Origin: Tannerellaceae bacterium
GTDB lineage: Bacteria; Bacteroidota; Bacteroidia; Bacteroidales; Tannerellaceae
Direction of reading: 5' to 3'
DNA: 49,427 nt
Assembly: GCA_021201865.1 (NCBI GenBank)
Contig: JAJQEE010000006.1
Coordinates: forward strand, 1 to 49,427
The notes beneath the pieces were generated by a model. It made no database searches. It was not told the DNA's origin and saw only the letters and a list, made by a program, of their open reading frames with translations. The number at the start of each line of letters is the position of its first letter. Positions within the stretch are counted from its first letter, which is position 1. This document shows, piece by piece, positions 41,873 to 49,427 of this stretch. Position numbers and translations under genes: made by a program.

Positions 41873-42244
41873 ATGATGCGGGAAGCTCTATATGATTTTT
41901 ATCTTCAATGTGAAGAACCTCAGCAAAGCACGCTACTGGCTTTGCGAAATATAATATTGGAACATGACCAACATATTTCCGAGACGATGAAATATGGAAT
42001 GCCCTGTTTTCTTTACAGGAAAAATATTTTCTGTTACCTCTGGATGGATCAGAAAACAAAAGAACCCTATATGCTGATGGCAGAGGGAAACCGGCTAAAC
42101 CATCCGGCATTAGAGAAGGGAAACCGGGCAAGAATGAAGATACTCCGGACAGATCCCTATGCCGATCTTCCTTTTTCAACAATAAAAGCAATTTTGCAGG
42201 AGGGAATTAATCTCTATATAAATGGAATTGTCAAACTAAAATAA
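41873..42244 (+). CDS. DUF1801-domain protein
   Basis: A 123-residue protein of the DUF1801 (YdhG-like) fold. The family pattern is clear: YLQCEEPQQSTLLALRNIIL, then ISETMKYGMPCFLYRKNIFCYLW, and the C-terminal DPYADLPFSTIKAILQEGINLY. Function is unknown; related proteins are proposed intracellular binding proteins. Two ATG codons are adjacent (41873 and 41876). A -7 box abuts the start, which leaves little or no room for a leader or ribosome-binding site. A MITE-like element starts 6 bases after the stop codon. Confidence 0.88.
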   Translation: MMREALYDFYLQCEEPQQSTLLALRNIILEHDQHISETMKYGMPCFLYRKNIFCYLWMDQKTKEPYMLMAEGNRLNHPALEKGNRARMKILRTDPYADLPFSTIKAILQEGINLYINGIVKLK

Positions 42245-42249
42245 ATAAA

Positions 42250-42546
42250 AAGAGTGTCCCAAAAGTCTATATACTCTTTGACAAAGTTAGAGATTATAAG
42301 CCCAAAGGGCTTGAATGTAAATAACCGCGGGTTCAACCCGTGGCGGAAAGCAGTCACACGCTATGAACCCCGAAGCGGGTTCAACCCTTTCAGGGCTGTT
42401 GTGGAGAGGGTTTGCCTACCCCCCCCGGGTGCCTACCCGGGGTTATTGGCTAAGGCCGATCTACGATTCACATGTAACCCCTTTTGGGGTAACTACTTAT
42501 AACTCATAACTTTTTAAGTTTCTTGTTTTACTTTTGGAACACCTCC
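42250..42546. repeat. MITE-like element, long copy (family A)
   Basis: A 297-bp non-coding element with imperfect terminal inverted repeats (AAGAGTGTCCCAAAAGT and ACTTTTGGAACACCTCC, 12 of 17 pairing). The interior is a string of small palindromes: AAGCCCAAAGGGCTT, CCGCGGGTTCAACCCGTGG (one mismatch), GAACCCCGAAGCGGGTTC, CCCCGGGTGCCTACCCGGGG and TTACCCCAAAAGGGGTTA on the complementary strand. Its ends match those of the short copy at 8058-8172 in reverse orientation (about 37 of 40 bases at one end). An 82-codon frame inside has no plausible protein. Confidence 0.8.
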
Positions 42547-42645
42547 TTCCATAAGATTATTTTTGACTCATATACATATTCTCCATATGAGTTTAAACAA
42601 TGTCTGTATTTTTTGATTATCCAAACATTCCAACTCTATTTTTTA

Positions 42646-42653
42646 TACTTTTG
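42646..42653 (+). promoter_or_regulatory. -7 box for nspC (TACTTTTG)
   Basis: TACTTTTG fits TAnnTTTG and lies 30 bases before the nspC start codon. The gene-free stretch from 42547 to here shows nothing else. Confidence 0.5.
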
Positions 42654-42683
42654 CAGTTGGTTTAACAAGTAAAAAAGACGAAG

Positions 42684-43823
42684 ATGATTGATATGCAAAA
42701 GATTCCATCTCCCTGTTATGTGATGGAGGAGGAGCTACTGAGGAACAACCTTTCCCTGATCAAAAGTGTAAAAGACAGGGCAGGAGTCAATATCATACTG
42801 GCATTCAAAGCCTTTTCCATGTGGAAGGCATTCCCGATCATACGGGAATATATTCCCTATTCAACAGCCAGCTCCAAATATGAAGCACAGCTGGCGTATG
42901 AAGAAATGGGAAGTCTGGCGCACACCTATTCGCCGGCCTATACGGAAGAGGATTTCCCCCTGATCATGCAATACAGCAGTCATATCACCTTTAACTCTCT
43001 CTCACAGTTTAACCGTTTCTATCCCATGATCCAGGCAGAAGGGAACCGCATCTCCTGTGGTATACGTATCAATCCGGAATATTCAGATGTAGAAACGGAA
43101 CTCTATAATCCCTGTGCCCCTGGTTCCCGGATGGGAGTGATCAGTGACCTGTTGGGAGAGACATTACCGGAGGGGATTGAAGGATTCCATTTTCACACAT
43201 TATGTGAATCGACCTCTTATGACCTGGAAAGAACGTTAGCGGAAGTGGAGAAACGTTTTGGCCGTTTCCTGCCATCCTTGAAATGGTTGAATATGGGTGG
43301 AGGACACCTGATGACACGCAAAGATTATGACACGGAACATCTGATAGGATTACTTCAACAGTTTAAAGCTAAGTATCCTAATTTAGAGTTGATTATGGAA
43401 CCAGGAAGTGCTTTTACCTGGCAAACCGGATTCCTGCTGACTACGGTAGTGGATATCGTGGAAAACCATGGTATCCGGACAGCAATCATAGATGCCTCTT
43501 TTACCTGTCACATGCCAGACTGTCTGGAAATGCCTTATAAACCGGTGATCCGCCAAGCAACCGATGCGAAGGAGGGGAAACCAACCTACCGCATCGGAGG
43601 GAATAGCTGCCTGAGTGGAGACTATATGGGAGACTGGTCTTTCGACCAACCGCTGCAAATAGGGGATAAGATCATCTTCGAGGACATGATCCACTATACC
43701 ATAGTCAAAACCAATATGTTCAACGGGATTCCCCATCCTTCGCTGGCTTTGTGGAGCAAGGATAACGAATTGATCCTCTACCGCCGGTTTACTTATGAAG
43801 ACTACCGTTCCCGTATGAGTTAA
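42684..43823 (+). CDS. nspC: Carboxynorspermidine decarboxylase NspC
   Basis: A PLP-dependent fold-type III decarboxylase that makes spermidine or norspermidine from the carboxylated precursor. The 379-residue protein has the PLP lysine in LAFKAFSMW (Lys42), then GFHFHTLCES near residue 165, the glycine-rich WLNMGGGHLM near residue 208, EPGSAFTWQTG, and the catalytic Cys region GGNSCLSGDYMGDW near residue 311. The partner carboxyspermidine dehydrogenase is not in the window. It is followed by a hairpin and is monocistronic. Confidence 0.95.
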   Translation: MIDMQKIPSPCYVMEEELLRNNLSLIKSVKDRAGVNIILAFKAFSMWKAFPIIREYIPYSTASSKYEAQLAYEEMGSLAHTYSPAYTEEDFPLIMQYSSHITFNSLSQFNRFYPMIQAEGNRISCGIRINPEYSDVETELYNPCAPGSRMGVISDLLGETLPEGIEGFHFHTLCESTSYDLERTLAEVEKRFGRFLPSLKWLNMGGGHLMTRKDYDTEHLIGLLQQFKAKYPNLELIMEPGSAFTWQTGFLLTTVVDIVENHGIRTAIIDASFTCHMPDCLEMPYKPVIRQATDAKEGKPTYRIGGNSCLSGDYMGDWSFDQPLQIGDKIIFEDMIHYTIVKTNMFNGIPHPSLALWSKDNELILYRRFTYEDYRSRMS

Positions 43824-43848
43824 GCCTGCAAAGACTTTGTATGTTATT

Positions 43849-43869
43849 CCAGGGTAAGTATTACCCTGG
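43849..43869 (+). terminator. Tight 9-bp hairpin after nspC
   Basis: CCAGGGTAA and TTACCCTGG are exact reverse complements around GTA. There is no T-run, so it may also be a protein-binding palindrome. Confidence 0.5.
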
Positions 43870-43908
43870 GCCATCTGATAAAGAACAACCACTAAATGCA
43901 ATAATATC

Positions 43909-44913
43909 ATGAAAAAGATCACCTTACTTATCCTGGCTGGTTGTATCACACTGGCCACATCCGCCCAGTTGATGGAAAGACCACCTCAAGAGATGAAGCC
44001 GCGCATGCGCGTGATTATAGATAATGACTTCGGAGGGGATCCCGACGGGCTTTTCCAGCTTATCCACCACCTGTTATCACCATCCGTCGACATACGGGCC
44101 ATCATCGGCTCCCACTTGCGTGCAGGAGATGGCTTTGATACTTCTCCACACACAGCAACCCATGCAAAACAACATATCGAAGAGCTGATGGAAATGATTG
44201 GTATGAAAGGGAAATATCCAGTGTATGCAGGTTCAAATGCAGGACTGGAAAACCTGGTCACCCCACAACCATCTGACGCAGTGCAGGCCATTATCCGGGA
44301 AGCCATGCGTGAAGACACGGATTTACCTTTATATGTGGTTTGTGGAGGAGGACTGACTGAGATCGCCAGTGCCTATCTGACCGAACCCCGTATCGCAGAA
44401 AAGCTGATCCTTGTCTGGATTGGAGGGATGGAATATCCGGATATCATCCTGCCGCCACCGGGGTATGCACGGACAGAATATAACACCGCCATTGATATCA
44501 AAGCGGCCCAGGTCATTTTCAATGCATCCACTATTCCAGTCTGGCAGGTACCCCGGAATGCTTACCGCCAGACCTTAGTCACGCTGGCCGAGTTAAAACA
44601 AAAAGTAGCCCCCTATGGACAAGCCGGAAAATTCCTGGTGGACAAGATTGAATTCCTGCTGAACATGATGGGATCGGAAACCTATATTTTGGGAGACAGT
44701 CCGTTGGTGCTCCTGACCGCCCTCCAGTCTATTTTTGAAGCAGACACCTCTTCCAGTGAATATGAACTCCGCCAATCTCCCCGGATCAATGACGAAGGTA
44801 TGTATGAGATCAACCGGGAAGGCCGTCTGATCCGTGTCTATCATAAACTTGATACCCGCTTGATGTTCGAAGATCTCTTTGCTAAAATGCAAAGATTATT
44901 GTCAGGAAATTAA
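43909..44913 (+). CDS. Secreted inosine-uridine nucleoside hydrolase-like protein
   Basis: A 334-residue IUNH-family protein with a signal peptide (residues 1-19, ending SAQ). The calcium-binding acidic motif is VIIDNDFGGDPDGLFQL near residue 35, a variant of the usual DTDPGxDD. VCGGGLTEIASAYL and IWIGG-like (LILVWIGGMEY) segments and a closing acidic site around residue 260 follow. It presumably cleaves the N-glycosidic bond of nucleosides in the periplasm, but the altered acidic motif leaves the substrate open. About 240 gene-free bases follow, with a GTCAATTGAC palindrome and TATCAATTATCAATTA repeats. Confidence 0.85.
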   Translation: MKKITLLILAGCITLATSAQLMERPPQEMKPRMRVIIDNDFGGDPDGLFQLIHHLLSPSVDIRAIIGSHLRAGDGFDTSPHTATHAKQHIEELMEMIGMKGKYPVYAGSNAGLENLVTPQPSDAVQAIIREAMREDTDLPLYVVCGGGLTEIASAYLTEPRIAEKLILVWIGGMEYPDIILPPPGYARTEYNTAIDIKAAQVIFNASTIPVWQVPRNAYRQTLVTLAELKQKVAPYGQAGKFLVDKIEFLLNMMGSETYILGDSPLVLLTALQSIFEADTSSSEYELRQSPRINDEGMYEINREGRLIRVYHKLDTRLMFEDLFAKMQRLLSGN

Positions 44914-45155
44914 ATGCACCGGCTAAATTGTATGAGTAAATGGTGGTCCTGAAAGGAGAGAACTTCTGGCTTCAGAGAAAAACCGGAAGATGAGAATATG
45001 AACGAAAAAGAAAACTTTAGGTAAACAACCGGAGTTCTTTATGTAAAAATGTCATATTAAGATGTCAGGAAGGTAAAATTGTCAATTGACCATTATCAAT
45101 TATCAATTAAAAAACCCTACCTTCGTAGTCTTAAATAAAAGTCAAGTTATTTACT

Positions 45156-46109
45156 ATGGGTATTTTTAGTTTTTTCAGTAAAGAAAAAAAGGAAACTTTA
45201 GACAAAGGATTATCAAAGACCAAAGAGAACGTTTTTTCAAAGCTCACCAAAGCGATCGCCGGAAAAAGCAAAGTGGATGATGATGTGTTGGATGACCTGG
45301 AAGAGGTGCTGATCACGTCGGATGTGGGAGTGGATACAACGTTGAAGATAATCAAGCGTATAGAGGAGCGTGCCGCCAGGGATAAATATGTGACTACACA
45401 GGAACTCACCTCTTTGCTGCGGGATGAAATAGCTCAGCTTCTTACTGAAAACAAAACGGAAGATGCAGAGGGATTTGTGACTCCGGAAGATAAAAAGCCC
45501 TACGTGATCATGGTCGTAGGCGTGAATGGGGTCGGAAAAACAACTACCATCGGTAAATTGGCTTATCAGTTCAAAAAAGCAGGTAAAAATGTCTATTTAG
45601 GTGCTGCGGATACCTTCCGTGCTGCTGCAGTTGAGCAGTTAGTGATCTGGAGTGAACGGGTAGGAGTGCCTATCGTTAAACAGAAAATGGGTTCGGACCC
45701 TGCTTCTGTGGCGTATGATACGCTTAGTTCAGCTGTTGCCAATCAGGCGGATGTGGTGATCATTGATACGGCAGGCCGTTTGCATAATAAGATCAACCTG
45801 ATGAATGAGTTGACCAAAATCAAAAATGTAATGAAGAAGGTCATTCCGGATGCTCCCCATGAGATTTTGTTAGTGCTGGATGGTTCCACCGGACAGAATG
45901 CCTTTGAACAGGCGAAACAGTTTACGGCAGCTACTGAGGTCAATGCTTTAGCTGTCACTAAGCTGGATGGAACTGCCAAAGGGGGAGTGGTGATCGGTAT
46001 TTCAGACCAGTTCCAGATTCCGGTTAAATATATCGGTTTAGGGGAAGGCATTGAAGATTTGCAGGTATTTAATAAGCGTGTATTTGTCGATTCTCTGTTT
46101 GGAGAATAA
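45156..46109 (+). CDS. ftsY: Signal recognition particle receptor FtsY
   Basis: The membrane-side GTPase that receives SRP-ribosome complexes. The 317 residues comprise the N domain (residues 1-110) and the G domain with G1 GVNGVGKTTTIGKLA near residue 123, DTFRAAAVEQL, the G3 DTAGRLHNK near residue 205 and G4 TKLDGTAKGG near residue 270. The acidic A domain is nearly absent, typical of Bacteroidetes. A weak TACCTTCG box lies 31 bases upstream. A MITE-like element starts 7 bases after the stop codon, before rimO. Confidence 0.97.
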   Translation: MGIFSFFSKEKKETLDKGLSKTKENVFSKLTKAIAGKSKVDDDVLDDLEEVLITSDVGVDTTLKIIKRIEERAARDKYVTTQELTSLLRDEIAQLLTENKTEDAEGFVTPEDKKPYVIMVVGVNGVGKTTTIGKLAYQFKKAGKNVYLGAADTFRAAAVEQLVIWSERVGVPIVKQKMGSDPASVAYDTLSSAVANQADVVIIDTAGRLHNKINLMNELTKIKNVMKKVIPDAPHEILLVLDGSTGQNAFEQAKQFTAATEVNALAVTKLDGTAKGGVVIGISDQFQIPVKYIGLGEGIEDLQVFNKRVFVDSLFGE

Positions 46110-46115
46110 AATAAA

Positions 46116-46280
46116 CTCCCCTTTTGAGAGGGGCAGGGGGTGTGTCACAGCAATCAGGTTGCATGGATTACGACAGCCCCCCATTCTTTATAATCCCAAT
46201 GGGTTATCACGGAGCCTGGCATTTGTAACTCAGTTGTTTTTTTATCCGTAACACACCCCTAACCCCTCTCCAGAGGGGAA
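46116..46280. repeat. MITE-like element (family B) between ftsY and rimO
   Basis: A 165-bp non-coding element with 33-bp terminal inverted repeats (26 of 33 pairing). The left arm at 46116-46148 has the cores GAGAGGGG and GGGGTGTGT, and the right arm at 46248-46280 has ACACACCCCT and CCCCTCTCC. Each arm is itself partly self-complementary. It ends 18 bases before the rimO start codon, so it forms the rimO leader. No transposase is present. Confidence 0.85.
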
Positions 46281-46298
46281 ATAATGATTTTAACTTAC

Positions 46299-47603
46299 AT
46301 GAAAAAGAATAAAGTAGATATTATTACTTTAGGTTGTTCCAAGAATCTGGTGGATTCGGAACAATTGATGCGCCAATTTAAAGCGAACGGTTACACGGTG
46401 ACACATGATCCGGATAAGGTTAATGGTGAGATCGTTGTGGTCAATACCTGCGGATTCATAGGAGATGCACAGGAGGAATCGGTGAATATGATCCTGGAAT
46501 TAGGTGAAGCGAAGAAGCGTGGTACAATCGGGCAACTATATGTGATGGGTTGTCTGTCGGAACGTTTTCTGGAAGAGCTGACCCAGGAGCTACCGGAAGT
46601 GAACCGTTTTTACGGGAAGTTCAACTGGAAAGAGCTGATCTCGGATTTGGGAAAACCTTATTTTCAGGATTTAGCGGCTGACCGTGTCCTGACTACTCCC
46701 AATCATTATGCTTATTTGAAGATCGGGGAGGGATGTAACCGTACCTGTTCTTATTGCTCTATTCCGATCATTACCGGACGTTATCAATCGCAGCCTATGG
46801 AGGAGATTGAGAAAGGGGTTCGTCTGCTGGTCAGCCAGGGTGTAAAAGAATTTCAGATGATCGCCCAGGATCTGACTTATTACGGACTGGACCGGTATAA
46901 ACGGTATGCCTTGCCGGAGTTGGTAGAACGTGTTTCAGATATTCCGGGGGTTGAATGGCTCCGCCTGCATTATGCCTATCCTACTCATTTTCCTTTTGAC
47001 CTGCTTCGTGTGATGCGGGAACGGGAAAATGTGTGTAACTATCTGGATATTGCCCTTCAACATATCAGTGATCCGATGCTGAAACAGATGCGCCGGAATA
47101 TCACGAAAGAGGAAACCTATGAGTTGATACAACGGTTACGGGAAGAGGTCCCGGGGGTTCACTTACGTACGACCCTGATGGTAGGACATCCGGGAGAGAC
47201 AGAGCAGGATGTGGAAGAGATGGTGGAATTTATCCGGAAGACCCGTTTTGAACGGATGGGTGCTTTTGCCTATAGCCATGAAACCGGTACTTATGCCTAT
47301 AAACACTATCAGGATGAGATTCCGCAGGAAGTTAAACAGGACCGTCTGGATTACATCATGCGCCTACAGGAACGCATTGCCGGTGAGATTAGCGAATCTA
47401 AGGTCGGCCAGACCTTTAAGGTAATTATTGACCGGGAAGAGGAAAACTTCTATATTGGACGTACAGAGTTTGATTCACCGGAGGTGGATCCGGAAGTGTT
47501 GATATCAAAAGACCAGCCACTTTCGCCAGGTAAATTTTATCATGTAAAGATCGATTCTGCAGAGACATTTGACCTATATGCAAAAGCCATTTCTCCCTGT
47601 TAA
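46299..47603 (+). CDS. rimO: Ribosomal protein S12 methylthiotransferase RimO
   Basis: A radical-SAM enzyme that methylthiolates an aspartate of ribosomal protein S12. The N-terminal UPF0004 cluster cysteines are in TLGCSKNLVDSEQL, NTCGFIGDA and VMGCLSERF. The radical-SAM motif CxxxCxxC is in GCNRTCSYCSIP near residue 143. A C-terminal TRAM domain closes the chain (IIDREEENFYIGRTEFDSPEVDP). I start at the ATG that gives MKKNKVDIITLGC, not at the one 15 bases earlier, which adds five residues and lies nearly on the repeat end. Confidence 0.96.
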   Translation: MKKNKVDIITLGCSKNLVDSEQLMRQFKANGYTVTHDPDKVNGEIVVVNTCGFIGDAQEESVNMILELGEAKKRGTIGQLYVMGCLSERFLEELTQELPEVNRFYGKFNWKELISDLGKPYFQDLAADRVLTTPNHYAYLKIGEGCNRTCSYCSIPIITGRYQSQPMEEIEKGVRLLVSQGVKEFQMIAQDLTYYGLDRYKRYALPELVERVSDIPGVEWLRLHYAYPTHFPFDLLRVMRERENVCNYLDIALQHISDPMLKQMRRNITKEETYELIQRLREEVPGVHLRTTLMVGHPGETEQDVEEMVEFIRKTRFERMGAFAYSHETGTYAYKHYQDEIPQEVKQDRLDYIMRLQERIAGEISESKVGQTFKVIIDREEENFYIGRTEFDSPEVDPEVLISKDQPLSPGKFYHVKIDSAETFDLYAKAISPC

Positions 47604-47653
47604 TCTAAGCTACGATTTATCTGACCAAATGACTATTAATTAAAAACTGTAAA

Positions 47654-47661
47654 TAGATTTG
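47654..47661 (+). promoter_or_regulatory. -7 box with overlapping hairpin before the HU operon (TAGATTTG)
   Basis: TAGATTTG fits TAnnTTTG and lies within GTAAATAG-ATTTGC-CTATTTAC, an 8-bp hairpin with a 6-base loop. A repressor bound to this palindrome would cover the -7 box. Confidence 0.45.
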
Positions 47662-47718
47662 CCTATTTACAAAAAAATAACTAATATCGCAGATAATTAG
47701 GAATTTAAGGCTTTGTAA

Positions 47719-48009
47719 ATGAATAACAAAGAATTGGTAGCAAACTTAAGTAAACGGTTAGGATGGAGTAATCAAGAGGTTACGGACATGTTGACGGGCC
47801 TTGGTTCGGTTATTAGTTCCCGTTTGGTAGATAATGACACAGTCTATTTTCCTGGCTTCGGGCAATTTGAAGTAAAGAAGAAAGCGGAACGGATTTCTGT
47901 AAATCCGGTCAATGGTAAACGCTATCTCGTGCCACCTAAGCTGGCTCCGGTGTTTAAACCGGGTACTACTCTTAAAAGCAAATTAAAAGAACTTCCTGCT
48001 GATGAATAA
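47719..48009 (+). CDS. HU-family DNA-binding protein
   Basis: A 96-residue HU/IHF-type nucleoid protein that bends DNA as a dimer. The family pattern is clear: MNNKELVANLSKRLGWSNQE, then VYFPGFGQFEVKKKAERISVNP and a basic arm tip (NPVNGKRYLVPPKLAPVFKPG). Its stop overlaps the next start by 8 bases, so translation of the two is coupled and the products may heterodimerise through their HU folds. Confidence 0.94.
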   Translation: MNNKELVANLSKRLGWSNQEVTDMLTGLGSVISSRLVDNDTVYFPGFGQFEVKKKAERISVNPVNGKRYLVPPKLAPVFKPGTTLKSKLKELPADE

Positions 48010-49354
48010 CCGGTTGACCATACAGGATCTGGCCGGGTTATTAGCGAAGCAGACCGGTAAGGAAAAGAAAAGTATTGAGCTTTTCCTGCGGGAATTCATT
48101 TCTGTCATCACAGAAGGGGTGTTTACGGATAAGCTTGTTAAGATCAAGGGAATCGGTACATTCAAGATCATTTTGGTAGAAAAGCGTGAAAGTGTTCATG
48201 TCAATACGGGAGAACGAATCCTGATCCCGGCACATTATAAATTCTCTTTCGCTCCGGATAAGGAGTTAAAAGAGGAGGTAAACCGTCCTTTCTCTATTTT
48301 TGAAACAATTGAACTCAATGACGGGGTTGATTTCACAGAGTTAGACCATAACCAGGAGATTCAATCTCAGGAAGAAAATGCAGATATTGCAGAACCGGAT
48401 GGGGTTCAGGAAGAACAGTCCGCATCAGAATTGCTTGTTCCGGAAGAGCTAACTTCCGGAAAGATAGTGGAAGGGGCTAACGTTTCACCGGAAGAAAAAG
48501 AGATAACAGAAGAGGCTACGGAGTTTTCTGCTAAGATTGTTTTGGAAAATGAAAAAGATCTTGTTCAGGAAGAAGCGTTGTCTGAGAATATTCAGGAATT
48601 GTCTTCTGTCGCAGATGAGTCTTTACTTATCCATGAAGGAAATGAGAAAGATCCAGAAGATCATGCTGTCATAAAGGAAATTTCCACTTCAGAGAAAGAG
48701 GTGGTCCGGAAAACTGAACCGGAAGTACCTGTGGTATCTCCCGGTCCGGATGAATCAGTTGTCAAAAGTGACATTCTGAAAGAGAATATTAGTTTTCAAA
48801 AAATTGATATAGAGGACAATAATAAGAATACAAAAAGTAAAGCTTCAGGTAAAATCTTGTTGCTTTCTTTTCTTTTAATTTTGATCATGTCAGTAGGGAT
48901 TGGGTATATTTTCAATGATCTTATTCCTCGTAAAGACCGGATCTCACTCACTAATGAAATGACTGCTGAGGTGGTAGTACCCGCGGTTTCAGAAGAGCTG
49001 GTTCCGGTAACAGATAATTATCCATCAGAAGAAGAACAAACTTTACCGGAAGAACCAGCCGTGCAGGAACCTGTTCAAACGACTCCGTCTGTTTCCAAAC
49101 AGGACGTGATTGCCACAGTCAAAATAGAGGCGGGTAGCCGTTTGACCTTAATTTCATTAGAATACTATGGACACAAAATATTCTGGGTCTACCTGTATGA
49201 ATATAACAAAGCAACGATCCAAGACCCTAATAATATTCCTATAGGAACCCAGATCCAGGTTCCTGCTCCGGAATTATATGATATAAATCCACGTAGTAAA
49301 ACCTCCCTGGAAAAGGCAGCTACCCTGCAAACGGCTATTTTAACCGGACAATAA
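48002..49354 (+). CDS. HU-domain protein with transmembrane helix and C-terminal LysM-like domain
   Basis: A 450-residue protein with three parts. Residues 1-90 form an HU domain (LTIQDLAGLLAKQTGKEKK, IKGIGTFKIILVEKRESVHVN). Residues 95-275 are an acidic, Glu-rich low-complexity linker. A transmembrane helix follows (about 282-300, ILLLSFLLILIMSVGIGYIF), then an acidic-Pro linker and a LysM-like domain (about 375-425, VKIEAGSRLTLISLEYYGHK, PNNIPIGTQIQVP). The N-terminus should be in the cytoplasm on DNA and the C-terminus in the periplasm on peptidoglycan. The gene overlaps the HU gene. A nucleoid-envelope tether is inferred from this layout. Confidence 0.88.
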   Translation: MNNRLTIQDLAGLLAKQTGKEKKSIELFLREFISVITEGVFTDKLVKIKGIGTFKIILVEKRESVHVNTGERILIPAHYKFSFAPDKELKEEVNRPFSIFETIELNDGVDFTELDHNQEIQSQEENADIAEPDGVQEEQSASELLVPEELTSGKIVEGANVSPEEKEITEEATEFSAKIVLENEKDLVQEEALSENIQELSSVADESLLIHEGNEKDPEDHAVIKEISTSEKEVVRKTEPEVPVVSPGPDESVVKSDILKENISFQKIDIEDNNKNTKSKASGKILLLSFLLILIMSVGIGYIFNDLIPRKDRISLTNEMTAEVVVPAVSEELVPVTDNYPSEEEQTLPEEPAVQEPVQTTPSVSKQDVIATVKIEAGSRLTLISLEYYGHKIFWVYLYEYNKATIQDPNNIPIGTQIQVPAPELYDINPRSKTSLEKAATLQTAILTGQ

Positions 49355-49389
49355 CTCAGAAAACTGTTATTTTAACTAAAATAAATCAA

Positions 49390-49427
49390 ATGATGAAAGG
49401 TGAGTTAGTATTATTTAACTGCCAAAG
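49390..49427 (+). CDS. Possible start of a further gene, truncated by the window end
   Basis: Two adjacent ATG codons (49390 and 49393) open a frame of 12 codons (MMKGELVLFNCQ) that runs off the window. An A-rich stretch precedes it. Too little is visible to name a product. Confidence 0.3.
   Translation, partial: MMKGELVLFNCQ

Noticed and set aside
42320..42400. GGGTTCAAC motifs that resemble a tRNA T-arm
   Set aside because: No acceptor or anticodon arm and no CCA end can be drawn, and the motif belongs to the repeat palindromes.
42254..42502. An 82-codon plus-strand frame inside the long MITE-like element
   Set aside because: It merely translates stacked palindromes (NPRGFNPWRKA-like and similar) and has no start context.
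46051..46251. A 66-codon frame spanning the end of ftsY and the family B element
   Set aside because: It overlaps ftsY in another frame and has no plausible protein.

Overview
The window looks like a chromosomal segment of a gut-type Bacteroidales bacterium, most likely near Parabacteroides/Tannerellaceae (genus guess, low confidence). The evidence is a moderate GC content, many Bacteroidetes -7 promoter boxes (TAnnTTTG), SusC-like TonB receptor biology, a GH92 mannosidase lipoprotein, DUF4625 and DUF1080 proteins, and the fabD, tatA-tatC, radA, nspC and ftsY-rimO-HU neighbourhoods. No rRNA, tRNA, prophage, transposase or CRISPR array was seen.

Layout. 1-3.4 kb: a broken cinA end, a small protein, a DinB-like protein, fabD and the Tat export pair tatA-tatC. 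3.5-11.2 kb: GH92 mannosidase, SIMPL protein, MINPP-like histidine phosphatase, radA and an FAD-dependent dehydrogenase. 11.2-16.1 kb: repeat-rich intergenic DNA, a cyclophilin, a ROK protein, a frameshifted outer-membrane protein and a ThuA-domain gene with an internal stop. 16.2-30.2 kb: one long co-directional operon. 30.2-41.1 kb, all on the minus strand: an esterase, coaA, a probable metal-uptake TonB operon, small unknowns, a DUF1080 gene and an EttA-type ABC-F gene, the last two frameshifted. 41.1-42.7 kb: a long non-coding stretch with a candidate small RNA, a 4 x 22-bp repeat and a MITE-like element. 42.7-49.4 kb: nspC, a nucleoside hydrolase, ftsY, rimO, an HU protein and an HU-transmembrane-LysM protein.

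The most interesting region is the operon at 16.2-30.2 kb. It opens with an IclR regulator whose own promoter carries a near-perfect 15-bp palindrome. It then combines an exported redox module with a cytoplasmic carbon module. The redox module has a YVTN-propeller di-heme cytochrome, a chorismatase-like RidA-fold protein, a cupin lipoprotein, a giant NPCBM/HzsA-like/cytochrome/SUMF1 protein and a dedicated fused CcsBA cytochrome c synthase. The carbon module has a minimal VOC protein, DhaK, DhaL and a close homologue of the AI-2 thiolase LsrF with its active-site lysine kept. My inference is that a small polyhydroxy-ketone, possibly DPD-like, is oxidised or collected outside the cytoplasm, phosphorylated by DhaKL, rearranged by the VOC protein and cleaved by LsrF to dihydroxyacetone phosphate plus an acyl-CoA.

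A second theme is gene damage. Six genes carry frame lesions: two in-frame stops (cinA, thuA), five single-base homopolymer indels (outer-membrane protein, NPCBM/HzsA, ettA twice, DUF1080) and one suspected indel at the DUF1080 start. The mix of insertions and deletions in runs of 6-8 identical bases points first to consensus sequencing error, but real decay or slippage is not excluded. Non-coding DNA also holds several repeat families described separately.
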